From Gemmatimonadota bacterium (GTDB lineage: Bacteria; Gemmatimonadota; Gemmatimonadetes; Longimicrobiales; Gaopeijiaceae), in the NCBI GenBank assembly GCA_041390105.1, contig JAWKQO010000001.1, positions 62,001 through 126,000 of the forward strand: DNA of 64,000 nt. Direction: 5' to 3'. Both the position numbers and the translations under genes were made by a program. Under the pieces are notes generated by a model. It saw nothing but the letters and a program-made list of their open reading frames with translations. It had not been told where the DNA came from and did no database searches. Of the stretch, positions 42,054 to 50,639 are shown piece by piece (the stretch's first letter is position 1; every line of letters begins with the position of its first letter).

Positions 42054-42082
42054 TTGAGAGCGCGGCCCCTTTGGACTATCTT
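42054..42082 (+). promoter_or_regulatory. Promoter of the rimP-nusA-infB operon
   Basis: -35 TTGAGA (42054-42059), 17-bp spacer, -10 TATCTT (42077-42082). Predicted transcript start about 42089, leaving a leader of about 110 nt that contains two hairpins. Confidence 0.6.
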
Positions 42083-42096
42083 GCATAGGAAGGCTG

Positions 42097-42120
42097 CGGC
42101 CGTCCCGGGCGGGGCGGCCG
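42097..42120 (+). repeat. Leader hairpin 1 upstream of rimP
   Basis: A 10-bp stem with one G-U pair (CGGCCGTCCC with GGGGCGGCCG) right at the start of the predicted transcript, a short loop, followed by TTATTT. Confidence 0.5.
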
Positions 42121-42129
42121 TTATTTGGA

Positions 42130-42160
42130 AGTGGGGAAGCGGGCCTTCCCCGCTTTTTTT
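42130..42160 (+). terminator. Leader terminator/attenuator upstream of rimP
   Basis: AGTGGGGAAG (42130-42139), loop CGGGC, CTTCCCCGCT (42145-42154): a 10-bp stem with one G-U pair followed by a run of seven T. It is the best-formed intrinsic terminator in the window, yet it lies between a promoter and the first gene of the operon, 37 bp before the rimP start. Alternatively it terminates murA transcripts. Both could be true. Confidence 0.75.
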
Positions 42161-42197
42161 CTTCTGGTGCATCGGTGTGTGCCGGGAGGGGGCCCGA

Positions 42198-42701
42198 GTG
42201 ACGGCGCGGGAGCGGGTCGAGTGCGAGCTGGAGACGCGGGTCGGAGCACTGGGCTTCGATCCCGTGGTGGTCGAGTGGGCCGGCAACGCCCAACGACCGA
42301 TCCTCCGCCTCCGGATCGACCGGTCCGGCGCCGCTGCGGGGCAGGGCGTTTCGGTGGGTGACTGTGCCGCCGTCAGCCGTGCCCTGGAGCCCTGGCTCGA
42401 CGGGGTGTTGCCCGAGCGGTACGTGCTGGAGGTGTCGTCTCCTGGCCTGGAGCGGCCGCTGGTACGCCCGGACGATTGGGTGCGCTTCGCGGGGCAGCGC
42501 GTCTTGATTCGCGCCCGCGACCCGCTGGGGTCGCTGGGACGGCGGATCGAGGGGGTACTGGTCCCCGCGGAGTCGGCGGAGGAACGGAAGGCGGTGGCGG
42601 ATGGCACCGGTGTCGTCCGCATCCGGTTGGACGGAGGAGACGAGGTGCAGGTGCCCCTCGAGGGCATCGAGCGCGGTCGGCTCGTCTACGAATGGAGTTA
42701 G
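42198..42701 (+). CDS. rimP: Ribosome maturation factor RimP
   Basis: A 167-residue factor for 30S assembly. Typical features are the start ARERVECELETRVGALGFDPVVVEW, the DCAAVSRALEPWLD segment, and the LEVSSPGLERPLVRPDDW motif. The second, Sm-like domain carries the EGVLVPAES insertion and ends with GIERGRLVYEW. GTG at 42198 with GGGAGGGGG upstream is preferred; upstream in-frame codons read through the terminator hairpin. First gene of the nusA operon. Confidence 0.93.
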   Translation: MTARERVECELETRVGALGFDPVVVEWAGNAQRPILRLRIDRSGAAAGQGVSVGDCAAVSRALEPWLDGVLPERYVLEVSSPGLERPLVRPDDWVRFAGQRVLIRARDPLGSLGRRIEGVLVPAESAEERKAVADGTGVVRIRLDGGDEVQVPLEGIERGRLVYEWS

Positions 42702-42760
42702 GTGCGCGGCAACGGGCGTGGCCGCTTTCAGGGCCGCGCGGAGGGGCGAGGGGGATAACG

Positions 42761-44176
42761 ATGAAAGCTGGTCAGATCGTGGCGGCGCTGAGAGACATCG
42801 CGTCCACGAAGAACCTCTCGGACGAGGCGCTCAACGACTTGATGCGTGACGGCATCTTGGCGGGGCTGGCGCGCATCTATGGTCCGAACGTCGAGGCCGA
42901 GATCGCCATCGACGATGTGAGTGGCGATATCGACATCGTCGTGTTGAAGCGCGTCGTCGACGCAGTCGAGGATTCCTCCACCGAGATCTCGCTCACCGAT
43001 GCTCGCTGGGACGATCCGACCTATGAAGTCGGGGACGTCATGGAGATCCCCGTCGACTTCGCGCAATTCGGTCGCAATGCCGTGATGGCCACCAAGCAGC
43101 GCATCGTCCAGCGGGTTCGCGAGGGAGAGCGGCAGCGCATCCGGGACGAGTATTCGGACCGGATCGGCGAGCTGCTTTCCGGCGAGGTCCAACAGATCGA
43201 GCGCGGCAAGATCGTCGTCATGCTGAACCGGTCCAGGGATGCCGAAGCCATCATCCCGTGGCGGGAGCAGAACCCACGGGAGCGCTTCCGGCAGGGAGAC
43301 CCGATCCGGGCCGTGTTGAAGAAGGTGGACGAGACGCCCAAGGGGCCTCGGATGATCCTGTCCAGGGCGGATCCCCTGTTCGTCGCAGCCCTGTTCAAGC
43401 TCGAGGTGCCGGAGATCTACCAAGGGATCGTCGAGATCCGAGGGATCGCCCGTGAGGTAGGGGGTCGTTCCAAGCTGGCCGTCTACAGCCGGGACGAGTC
43501 CATCGACCCCGTCGGTGCGTGCGTGGGCCTCAAGGGGTCGCGCGTGCAAGCGGTGGTGTCGGAGCTCGGCGGCGAGCGGATCGACATCGTGCCGTGGCAT
43601 CCCGACCCCGAGGTATACGCGCGCCGGGCTTTGGCGCCGGCCCGCGTCTCGAAGGTGATCAGCGACTCCGAGCGACAAGTGATCACGGCGATCGTCGATG
43701 AGGATCAGCTGTCGCTGGCGATCGGACGGAACGGCCAGAACGTGCGTCTGGCGTCCCAGTTGATCGGCTGGCAGATCGACCTCTACGGGTCGCGGGAGTG
43801 GCTGGAGCGCGGCGCGGGGCTATCGCTCTTCGGTCCCGAGCCCACCGAGAACTACGAGATGGCGGACTTCCCGCTCCAGGAGCTGGACGTGCCCGCTGCC
43901 GCTCTGGCGGCCCTCGAAAGCGCTGGATATAGTAGCTTTCTGGACATCATCGACCTCGAAGAGGCGGATTTCTTGAAAATCCCGGGCCTCTCCGAGTCCG
44001 ATGCGAAGCGACTCGTCGAGCTGATCGACGAGCTGACCGTCGTCGAGACGCTGCCGGAGGCGAACGCTGCGACGAGCGCGGGCGCTGTGGCGACGGAGGC
44101 GACATCGGGAATGGACGTCGCGGGTGATGTGCCCGTGACCGAAGACGCAGAGGCAGCCGGGGGTGACGCGACCTGA
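42761..44176 (+). CDS. nusA: Transcription termination/antitermination factor NusA
   Basis: A 471-residue RNA-polymerase-binding protein. The N-terminal domain is about 1-125. The S1 domain lies around SGEVQQIERGKIVVML, and KH1 and KH2 follow, with DPVGACVGLKGSRVQAVVSELGGERIDIV and SLAIGRNGQNVRLASQL. One helix-hairpin-helix region (FLDIIDLEEADFLKIPGLSESDAKRL) is followed by an acidic disordered tail. ATG preceded by GAGGGG. In many bacteria NusA represses its own operon at the leader, which fits the hairpins upstream of rimP. Confidence 0.96.
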   Translation: MKAGQIVAALRDIASTKNLSDEALNDLMRDGILAGLARIYGPNVEAEIAIDDVSGDIDIVVLKRVVDAVEDSSTEISLTDARWDDPTYEVGDVMEIPVDFAQFGRNAVMATKQRIVQRVREGERQRIRDEYSDRIGELLSGEVQQIERGKIVVMLNRSRDAEAIIPWREQNPRERFRQGDPIRAVLKKVDETPKGPRMILSRADPLFVAALFKLEVPEIYQGIVEIRGIAREVGGRSKLAVYSRDESIDPVGACVGLKGSRVQAVVSELGGERIDIVPWHPDPEVYARRALAPARVSKVISDSERQVITAIVDEDQLSLAIGRNGQNVRLASQLIGWQIDLYGSREWLERGAGLSLFGPEPTENYEMADFPLQELDVPAAALAALESAGYSSFLDIIDLEEADFLKIPGLSESDAKRLVELIDELTVVETLPEANAATSAGAVATEATSGMDVAGDVPVTEDAEAAGGDAT

Positions 44177-44495
44177 GGGGCTCGGAATGCTGGGCCTCGC
44201 GCGTCGCTCTGGACACGTAGCGCCCGGTACCGCTCGAGCCCGAGAGGCGATCCGGCGCGGTGAGGCCAGGCTGGTCCTGGTCGCGGCGGACGCGTCCCCC
44301 GCTCAAGTCGACAAAGTGCGGAAGCCGGCCGAGCGGCACGGGATCCCCCTGTTCGTCTGGGGCGATCGCGAGTCGCTGGGTCGGGCGGTAGGTGCAGGGC
44401 CTCTGTCGGCCGTCGCGGTCACGCGGGCCGACTTGGCGAAGGCGGTCCTGGCGCGAGTGGCGCCGGAGACCGCGGAACACGAAGCGGAGCATTGA
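44163..44495 (+). CDS. L7Ae-family RNA-binding protein, YlxQ-like
   Basis: A 110-residue protein of the L7Ae/L30e fold: LGLARRSGHVAPGTARAREAIRRGEARLVLVAADAS, then ERHGIPLFVWGDRESLGRAVG. YlxQ-type proteins often lie between nusA and infB, usually after YlxR, which is absent here. It probably binds a kink-turn RNA. GTG start inside nusA (14-nt overlap); its stop overlaps the infB ATG by 1 nt. Confidence 0.85.
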   Translation: MTRPEGLGMLGLARRSGHVAPGTARAREAIRRGEARLVLVAADASPAQVDKVRKPAERHGIPLFVWGDRESLGRAVGAGPLSAVAVTRADLAKAVLARVAPETAEHEAEH

Positions 44496-47137
44496 TGCGG
44501 GTCATCGAGCTGGCACAGACGCTGAACGTCGGGACCGACGAGCTGCTGGTATTGTTACGGCAGCTCGGGATCCGTGTGTCCGATCGGCGGAGCGCCCTCG
44601 ACGAGGCCGATGTGGCCCGTGTCATCGCCAGGGTCGAACGCGAGCGCCGCACCGGCAAGCGCAAGGCGGGGGAAGCCATCCAGGCGGCGATCGAGGACGC
44701 CAAGACGCCCACGACGCGCCGACGCCGTCGCCGGGCCACGCCCGAGCCCGAGCCGGAGGCCGAGGAGCCGGAGGTCGAGGAAGCGGCCGCCGCCCCCGTC
44801 GCAGAGGTCGCCGCTCCCGAGGTCGAGGCCCCCATCGCTGCCCCTGAGCCGGAGGTCGTCGAACCGGTCGTGGTCGAAGCTCCTCCCGTGGCGCCGGAGC
44901 CCGTGGTGGAGGCGAAGCCGACCGTGGCGGAGCCCGCACGCCCCGCGGTCAAACCGGTCCGCCCAGCGGCGGCAGCGGCGGCTCGGACCGCCCCAGCGGC
45001 CCCTCCCGCGCCCGAGCCTGTGCGTCGCAATGCGCCGAAGGGCCCGGCCCGGGTGATCCGGCGGCCTGCGCCCGCCGCTGGGGGAGGAGCCCCGGCGGAT
45101 CGTGCGGCCGCCTCCGGCGGGAAGGTGCGCATCCAGGCCGAAGGGTACACTCCCGACGGCCGCCGGCAGTCCAAGGACCGGAAGAAGGGCAAGCGCACCA
45201 GGGTGGACCAGGACGCCGTCCAATCCAACATCCAGCGCGTCATGGCCGAGCTCAAAGGGGGCGGCAAGAAGCGCCGGAAGGGGAAGGGCATCCAGGACGC
45301 GCGCGAGCGGCGCGAGGCAGAAGAGGCGCAGAAGGCCGAGGAACGTGCCCGCGAAGCCCGTACGGTTCGCGTGAACGAGTTCCTGACCGTGGCCGAGCTG
45401 GCCGAGTTGATGGATGTCCCCGCGACCGAGATCGTCGGGGCAGCATTCAAGAATCTCGGGCTGATGGTCACCGTCAACCAGCGCCTCGATTTCGATCAGA
45501 TCGAGTTGCTCCTGGACGAGTTCGGCTTCAAGGCGGTGCGAGAGGCCGAGTATGGGGCGAGCGAGGAGGAGGAGGAGGACGTCGATCCGCCCGAGTCGCT
45601 GAAGCCGCGGCCGCCGGTCGTGACCGTCATGGGGCACGTCGACCACGGCAAGACGCGTCTGCTGGACGCCATTCGCGACACGAACGTGGTGGCAGGCGAA
45701 GCCGGGGGCATCACCCAGCACATCGGTGCCTACCACGTCGAGCTTCCGGGGGGGCGGGCGATCACCTTCCTGGATACGCCCGGTCACGCGGCGTTCACGG
45801 CCATGCGCGCCCGTGGTGCCGAGGTGACCGACATCGTGGTGCTGGTCGTCGCCGCAGATGACTCGGTCATGCCGCAGACCATCGAGGCGATCAGTCACGC
45901 CAGGAACGCCGGCGTTCCGATCGTGGTCGCGGTCAACAAGATCGACTTGCCCGCCGCCAATCCGGGTCGCGTCAAACAAGAGCTGCTGCAGCAGAGCGTG
46001 ACGGTCGAGGATTTCGGTGGTGACGTGCTGTCCGCCGACATCAGCGCCAAGGCCCGCATCGGCATCGAGGACCTGCTCGAGAAGGTGCTGCTGCAGGCCG
46101 AGCTGCTCGACCTCACCGCCAACCCCGATCGCGAGGCCCAGGGCACCGTGATCGAGGCCAAGCTGGATCCGGGCAAGGGGCCGGTGGCCACGATCCTCGT
46201 CCAGCGTGGTACCCTGCGGGTCGGCGACTCCTTCGTGTGTGGCCTGTACGACGGTCGGGTGCGGGCGCTCCTGGATGAGCGCGGCAAGCCCGTCGAGTCC
46301 GTCGGTCCGGGCTTCCCGATCCAGGTGCTTGGAGCCTCGGGGGTTCCTCAGGCCGGTGATTCGTTCCAGTCGATGGAAGCGGACCGGGCCTACGAGATTG
46401 CGCAAAACCGTCAGCGGCTGGACCGAGAGAAGCAGCTCCGCATTCGGGAGCGCGGCTTCAAGCTCGGCGACTTCTCGCAGTTGCGTGCCGAAGGAAAGAC
46501 CGGCCGCCTGGCCCTCATCATCAAGGGCGACGTCGACGGCTCAGTGCAGGCCGTCGCGGATGCCTTGGAGCAGCTCGGCACCAACGAGGTTTCGGTCGAC
46601 ATCGTCCATCGCGGCGTGGGGGCCATCAACGAGTCGGACGTGCTGCTGGCTTCCACCACCCAGGCCATCATCATCGGCTTCCGGGTGCGACCCGACGCCA
46701 AGTCCCGGGGGTTGGCGGAGCGCGAGGGCGTCGATGTGCACACCTACGACGTCATCTACGAAGCGGTCAACGATGTGCGCTCGGCTTTGGAGGGACTGCT
46801 GTCCCCCGAAGAGAAGGAGCGGATCCTGGGGACCGCCGAGGTGCGCGATACGTTCCGGATCACGCGCGTCGGCACCATCGCCGGCTGCTACGTCACGCAC
46901 GGAACCATCCAGAGAGCTGGACAGGTTCGCCTGGTACGCGATGGGATCATGATCTACGACGGGACGATTTCGTCTCTCAAGCGCTTCAAGGAAGACGTAC
47001 GGGAGGTTCGCGAGGGCTTCGAGTGCGGCATCGGGATCGCCAACTTCAACGACGTGAAGGTGGGCGATGTCATCGAGTGCTATCGTGTTGAGGAAGTCGC
47101 CCGCACGCTGGCCGACTCCGCCAAGGGCCGGGACTGA
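44495..47137 (+). CDS. infB: Translation initiation factor IF-2
   Basis: This 880-residue GTPase places initiator tRNA on the ribosome. Its N-terminal IF2_N domain is RVIELAQTLNVGTDELLVLL. A long Ala/Pro/Glu/Val-rich linker (about 75-200) and a basic region follow, then a second IF2_N-type domain (VNEFLTVAELAELMDVPATEIV). The G domain has GHVDHGKT (380-387), DTPGH and NKID, and the C-terminal beta-barrel domains complete it. The ATG at 44495 overlaps the previous stop; a TTG one codon earlier also exists. Confidence 0.96.
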   Translation: MRVIELAQTLNVGTDELLVLLRQLGIRVSDRRSALDEADVARVIARVERERRTGKRKAGEAIQAAIEDAKTPTTRRRRRRATPEPEPEAEEPEVEEAAAAPVAEVAAPEVEAPIAAPEPEVVEPVVVEAPPVAPEPVVEAKPTVAEPARPAVKPVRPAAAAAARTAPAAPPAPEPVRRNAPKGPARVIRRPAPAAGGGAPADRAAASGGKVRIQAEGYTPDGRRQSKDRKKGKRTRVDQDAVQSNIQRVMAELKGGGKKRRKGKGIQDARERREAEEAQKAEERAREARTVRVNEFLTVAELAELMDVPATEIVGAAFKNLGLMVTVNQRLDFDQIELLLDEFGFKAVREAEYGASEEEEEDVDPPESLKPRPPVVTVMGHVDHGKTRLLDAIRDTNVVAGEAGGITQHIGAYHVELPGGRAITFLDTPGHAAFTAMRARGAEVTDIVVLVVAADDSVMPQTIEAISHARNAGVPIVVAVNKIDLPAANPGRVKQELLQQSVTVEDFGGDVLSADISAKARIGIEDLLEKVLLQAELLDLTANPDREAQGTVIEAKLDPGKGPVATILVQRGTLRVGDSFVCGLYDGRVRALLDERGKPVESVGPGFPIQVLGASGVPQAGDSFQSMEADRAYEIAQNRQRLDREKQLRIRERGFKLGDFSQLRAEGKTGRLALIIKGDVDGSVQAVADALEQLGTNEVSVDIVHRGVGAINESDVLLASTTQAIIIGFRVRPDAKSRGLAEREGVDVHTYDVIYEAVNDVRSALEGLLSPEEKERILGTAEVRDTFRITRVGTIAGCYVTHGTIQRAGQVRLVRDGIMIYDGTISSLKRFKEDVREVREGFECGIGIANFNDVKVGDVIECYRVEEVARTLADSAKGRD

Positions 47138-47165
47138 TCACGCCTTCCGTCCACTCCGGACGTCG

Positions 47166-47447
47166 GTGATCGTTCGCTTGCTGGTCTTCCACCTCGCCTT
47201 CCCCGAGGCGCAGAGTCTGAAGGACAAGCGTATGGTCCTCCGGTCCGTGAAGGACCGCCTGCGCACGCGCTTCAATGTGTCCGTCGCCGAGACCGGTGGT
47301 CAGGATCTCTGGGGTCGCGGCGAGCTGTCGGTCGTCTACCTTTCCCCGGACGTGGCGCAGGCGGATGCCGTCGAGAGCCGCATCGACCGGCTGCTCGACG
47401 AGAGTGGGCGCCTGGTCATCTCCCATACACGCCGCGAGGATCTCTAG
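47166..47447 (+). CDS. DUF503 family protein (YlxP-like)
   Basis: A 93-residue protein with the DUF503 pattern: LLVFHLAFPEAQSLKDKRMVLRSVKDRLRTRFNVSVAETG, then WGRGELSVVYLS. These small proteins lie between infB and rbfA in many bacteria and are thought to act in ribosome maturation; function not established. GTG at 47166 starts at the conserved segment. Gap of 28 bp after infB. Confidence 0.88.
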   Translation: MIVRLLVFHLAFPEAQSLKDKRMVLRSVKDRLRTRFNVSVAETGGQDLWGRGELSVVYLSPDVAQADAVESRIDRLLDESGRLVISHTRREDL

Positions 47448-47485
47448 GGGGATGCCTCGATGTGTGCCTGCCGACCGGTGCTGAG

Positions 47486-47860
47486 ATGTCTCGTCGCTAC
47501 GAACGCCTGAACGAGCAGGTCAAGCGGGAGACTGCGGAGATCCTCCGCCTGCGGGTACGCGACCCGCGGGTCATCGACGTCCGGGTGACCGGGGCCGAGG
47601 TCACGTCGGATCTATGGCTGGCACGCATCTACGTGCGGCTCCCGCAGGACCGGGAGGCGCGCGCACAAGCTCGCAAGGGGCTGACGGCTGCGACGCCCTA
47701 CATCCGCAGAGAGCTGGGGCAGGTGCTGAGGCTGCGGCGCGTACCCGAGCTCCGCTTCGAGGAGGATCGCACCGCGGAGGCGGCCGAGCGCATCGAGTCC
47801 CTGCTCAAAGAGGCAGGGATCGAGGCCGACGACGAAGCACCGGATGCGTCCGACCCGTGA
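47486..47860 (+). CDS. rbfA: Ribosome-binding factor A
   Basis: A 124-residue KH-fold 30S maturation factor. It has RRYERLNEQVKRETAEILRLRVRDPRV at the start, and the VRLPQDREARAQARKGL and YIRRELGQVLRLRRVPELRFEED segments typical of RbfA. ATG 47486 begins at the family start. The stop overlaps the truB GTG by 4 nt. Confidence 0.95.
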   Translation: MSRRYERLNEQVKRETAEILRLRVRDPRVIDVRVTGAEVTSDLWLARIYVRLPQDREARAQARKGLTAATPYIRRELGQVLRLRRVPELRFEEDRTAEAAERIESLLKEAGIEADDEAPDASDP

Positions 47861-48726
47861 CCGCCGGGGTTCTTCCGATCGACAAGCCCTCGGGCCCTAC
47901 GTCCCACGACATCGTGTCCCAGGCCCGCCGGGCACTGCACGAGCGGCGCATCGGACATACGGGGACGCTGGATCCCTTCGCCTCTGGATTGTTGTTGTTG
48001 TGTGTCGCTGGTGCTACCCGGCTGGCCGAGTATCTCACCGGGCTCGACAAACGCTACGATGCGACTGTGCGGCTGGGTGTGGGCACGGACACCGACGATC
48101 GCTGTGGGGTTGCGGTACGGGAAGACGACGCCTGGCGGGTGTGTACCGAGGAGCGCCTGCGGGAGGCGCTCGCTGAGCTGCGCGGGCCCGTCCGTCAGAT
48201 TCCTCCTGCGTACTCCGCGAAGAAGATCTCCGGCGAGCGGGCGTATCGGATGGCCCGTCGTGGCGAGGAGGTGTCTCTGCAGGCCGTCGACGTGGTCGTC
48301 CATGCGCTCACGCTGCGGTCGGTTTCGCTGCCCTTCGTCGAACTCTCCGTGCATTGCTCGAGCGGCACCTACATCAGGGCCTTGGCGCGCGACCTCGGGC
48401 GGGCGCTCGGCACCTGTGCGCACCTCAGCGAGCTGCGACGCACGCAGGTGGGCCCCCACAGCGTGGCGGGCGCCTTGACCCCCGATGAGCTCGACGACGC
48501 AGCCCGTGTCTCGGGCGCGCTGATCGCGCCCTTGCGGGCGCTGTCGCACCTCCGGCGCATCGAGCTGGATGGGGAGGCCCTGGCTGGCGTCCGCCACGGA
48601 CGGCCGGTCGCAGTGGGGGTCGAAACGGACGATGGACTCGTGGCGGTGGCGGACGGAGCGGACCTGGTCGCCGTCGCGGAGGTCCGCGCAGGACAGCTCC
48701 GACCCCGGAAGGTGTTCTCGTGGTAG
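47857..48726 (+). CDS. truB: tRNA pseudouridine-55 synthase
   Basis: A 289-residue enzyme that makes the T-loop pseudouridine. It has GVLPIDKPSGPTSHDIV at the start and the catalytic Asp39 in GHTGTLDPFASGLL. KRYDATVRLGVGTDTDD and the QIPPAYSAKKISGERAYRMAR motif follow, and a short C-terminal domain ends the protein. GTG start overlaps rbfA (GTGA), and the stop overlaps ribF. Confidence 0.95.
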   Translation: MTAGVLPIDKPSGPTSHDIVSQARRALHERRIGHTGTLDPFASGLLLLCVAGATRLAEYLTGLDKRYDATVRLGVGTDTDDRCGVAVREDDAWRVCTEERLREALAELRGPVRQIPPAYSAKKISGERAYRMARRGEEVSLQAVDVVVHALTLRSVSLPFVELSVHCSSGTYIRALARDLGRALGTCAHLSELRRTQVGPHSVAGALTPDELDDAARVSGALIAPLRALSHLRRIELDGEALAGVRHGRPVAVGVETDDGLVAVADGADLVAVAEVRAGQLRPRKVFSW

Positions 48727-49661
48727 AGGCGTTCGCGATCGATCCCCGACTCCCGCACGCGTTGCCGCAGGACGGGCGCGGAACCGTGATCACGGTGGGC
48801 ACCTTCGATGGGGTGCATCGTGGTCATCTGGCCGTGTTCGACGAGATCTGTCGACGGGCGCGCGAGCAGGATCGTCGCAGTGTCCTGGTCACCTTCGATC
48901 CCCACCCGCTGCGCATCGTGCGCCCCGAAGATGCTCCGCCCCTGCTCACCACACCCGTGGAGAAGAAGGAGATCCTGGCCGAGACCGGGTTGGACTACGC
49001 CGTGTTCCTGCCCTTCACCCGAGCGCTGTCCCGGTACACCCCGCGGAGGTTCGTCGAGGAGATCCTGGTGGGACGCCTCGGCGTGTCCGAGCTCGTCATC
49101 GGGTACGACCACGGCTTCGGACGCGGTCGCAGCGGTGACGTGGAGACGCTGCGGGAGATCGGTGGAGAGCTGGGGTTCGCTGTCGACGTAGTGCCCCCCG
49201 TATTCGAGGGGGAAGCCCCGATCTCCTCCACGCGCATCCGCCAGGCGGTCACGGCCGGGGACCTCGACGAGGCGGCAGGTGGCTTGGGGCGCCCCTACGC
49301 GGTTCGCGGCCTGGTGGTGCGAGGCGACCAGCGCGGCCGCACGCTCGGATTTCCCACCGCGAATCTGGCAGTACCGGTGCCGGACAAGCTCCTGCCCCCC
49401 CCTGGCATCTACGCGGTGCGCGCCCATGTCCGAACGGGGACCTTCGGGGGCGCCCTGCACCTGGGGCCCCGGCCGACCTTCCAGGGTGCGCCTCCGACCA
49501 TCGAGGTGCATCTGATGGACTTCGATGGGGATCTCTACGGCGAGGACGTCCGGGTGGACTTCGTGCAACGACTGCGCGGCATCGAGCCGTTCTCGACCGT
49601 CGAAGCGCTGGTGGAGCAGATCCGACGGGACGTGGAGCGGGCCCGGCACGCGCTGGGCTGA
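48720..49661 (+). CDS. ribF: Bifunctional riboflavin kinase/FAD synthetase
   Basis: A 313-residue enzyme making FMN and FAD. The N-terminal FAD synthetase domain has TVGTFDGVHRGHLAVFDEI, VTFDPHPLRIVRP and ISSTRIRQAV. The C-terminal flavokinase domain has GDQRGRTLGFPTANL and the GALHLGPRPTFQ segment. GTG start inside the truB end, last gene of the nusA operon. Convergent with mscS with 40 bp between stops. Confidence 0.95.
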   Translation: MVEAFAIDPRLPHALPQDGRGTVITVGTFDGVHRGHLAVFDEICRRAREQDRRSVLVTFDPHPLRIVRPEDAPPLLTTPVEKKEILAETGLDYAVFLPFTRALSRYTPRRFVEEILVGRLGVSELVIGYDHGFGRGRSGDVETLREIGGELGFAVDVVPPVFEGEAPISSTRIRQAVTAGDLDEAAGGLGRPYAVRGLVVRGDQRGRTLGFPTANLAVPVPDKLLPPPGIYAVRAHVRTGTFGGALHLGPRPTFQGAPPTIEVHLMDFDGDLYGEDVRVDFVQRLRGIEPFSTVEALVEQIRRDVERARHALG

Positions 49662-49701
49662 CCTGCGAGCCGCGCCTTGTCCCGTCCTCTTGGACGATGC
49701 C

Positions 49702-50634
49702 TCACCCGAAGCCCTCGGATCCCGAGGGTGCCACTGTCAGCGGGACCACGGCCGGGAGATGGGGAATGCGGATTCCCGCCTGATCGAGGTGGCGCTTCAT
49801 CAGGGCCGGGAGGCTGTGCTTCAGCTCGCGGCGGTCGTCTCGAGTTCCCCAGACCGTGAGCTTGACGTGGATGGCCGTTTCCCCGAACGAAACGAAGAAG
49901 AGACGCGGTTCCGGCTCCATCAAGGAGGACGGATGGGCCCGGGCCGCGTCCAGCAATACCTCTTGCACATGGTCCAGATCTTCGTCGTAGGAGATGCGCA
50001 CGACGATATCCACGCGGCGGATGGGAAAGCGGGTCAGGTTGGTTACCTCGCTCTTCATCAGCGATTCGTTCGGGACCCGGATGAAGCGGTTGTCCCACGT
50101 GCGTAGCTTCACCGACAGCATACCCACGGAGAGGACCGTACCGGCCGTGGAGCCGATCTCGATGATGTCTCCGACGACGAAGGGCCGCTCACCTACCAGG
50201 AAGAAGCCCGCCACGATGTTGGACACGCTCGTCTGAGAGGCAAAGCCGAGGGCGATCCCCACTACGCCGGCGGCGCCCAGCATCGGCGTCAGGCTGAACC
50301 CGAGCTCACGAAGCACGAGCGTCGCCATCACGACGACGCCCGGGTAGAAGATCAACTTGCCGGTGATGAGCCCCCGATGCGGCCCCACGCGTCGGCTGAC
50401 CACGCTGCGGCCCCACAGCGTCAGCCAGCCCAAGAGGGGGAGACCGATGGCGACGACGAGCAGCGGGCGCCACAGAGGCGCGCCTGCGGCGACGGCCGGT
50501 TCGAGAGCCGACCGCGTCGTATCCGCCGCTGCGGCCAGCGAGAACGAGTCGGGACCGGGCGGGGGGGCCACCAGGGACGCACCCACGGAGTCGACGGCGT
50601 CCTGCAGGAGGGAGCGCATCAATAGGGAGCGCAT
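49702..50634 (-). CDS. Small-conductance mechanosensitive channel (MscS family)
   Basis: A 310-residue inner-membrane channel. Membrane helices are LLVVAIGLPLLGWLTLWG and LIFYPGVVVMATLVL. The pore-lining helix 3 is GAAGVVGIALGFASQTSVSNIVAGFFLVGERPF, then the Ig-like beta domain (VVGDIIEIGSTAGTVLSVGMLSVKLRTWDNRFIRVPN) and the cytoplasmic vestibule. The ATG at 50634 overlaps the stop of the DUF432-like gene (TGATG). A tandem 15-bp duplication at the start makes the N-terminus read MRSLLMRSLL, so a second in-frame ATG lies at 50619. Confidence 0.92.
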   Translation of the reverse strand: MRSLLMRSLLQDAVDSVGASLVAPPPGPDSFSLAAAADTTRSALEPAVAAGAPLWRPLLVVAIGLPLLGWLTLWGRSVVSRRVGPHRGLITGKLIFYPGVVVMATLVLRELGFSLTPMLGAAGVVGIALGFASQTSVSNIVAGFFLVGERPFVVGDIIEIGSTAGTVLSVGMLSVKLRTWDNRFIRVPNESLMKSEVTNLTRFPIRRVDIVVRISYDEDLDHVQEVLLDAARAHPSSLMEPEPRLFFVSFGETAIHVKLTVWGTRDDRRELKHSLPALMKRHLDQAGIRIPHLPAVVPLTVAPSGSEGFG

Positions 50635-50639
50635 CAATA
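50610..50639. repeat. Tandem 15-bp duplication over the mscS start codon
   Basis: GGGAGCGCATCAATA occurs twice without a gap (50610-50624 and 50625-50639). Being 15 bp, it keeps the frame and doubles the start codon of the channel gene. Confidence 0.9.

Noticed and set aside
44555..46405. Open frame of 616 codons on the minus strand opposite infB
   Set aside because: Antisense of a conserved IF-2 gene; low-complexity His/Asp/Leu-rich shadow translation.
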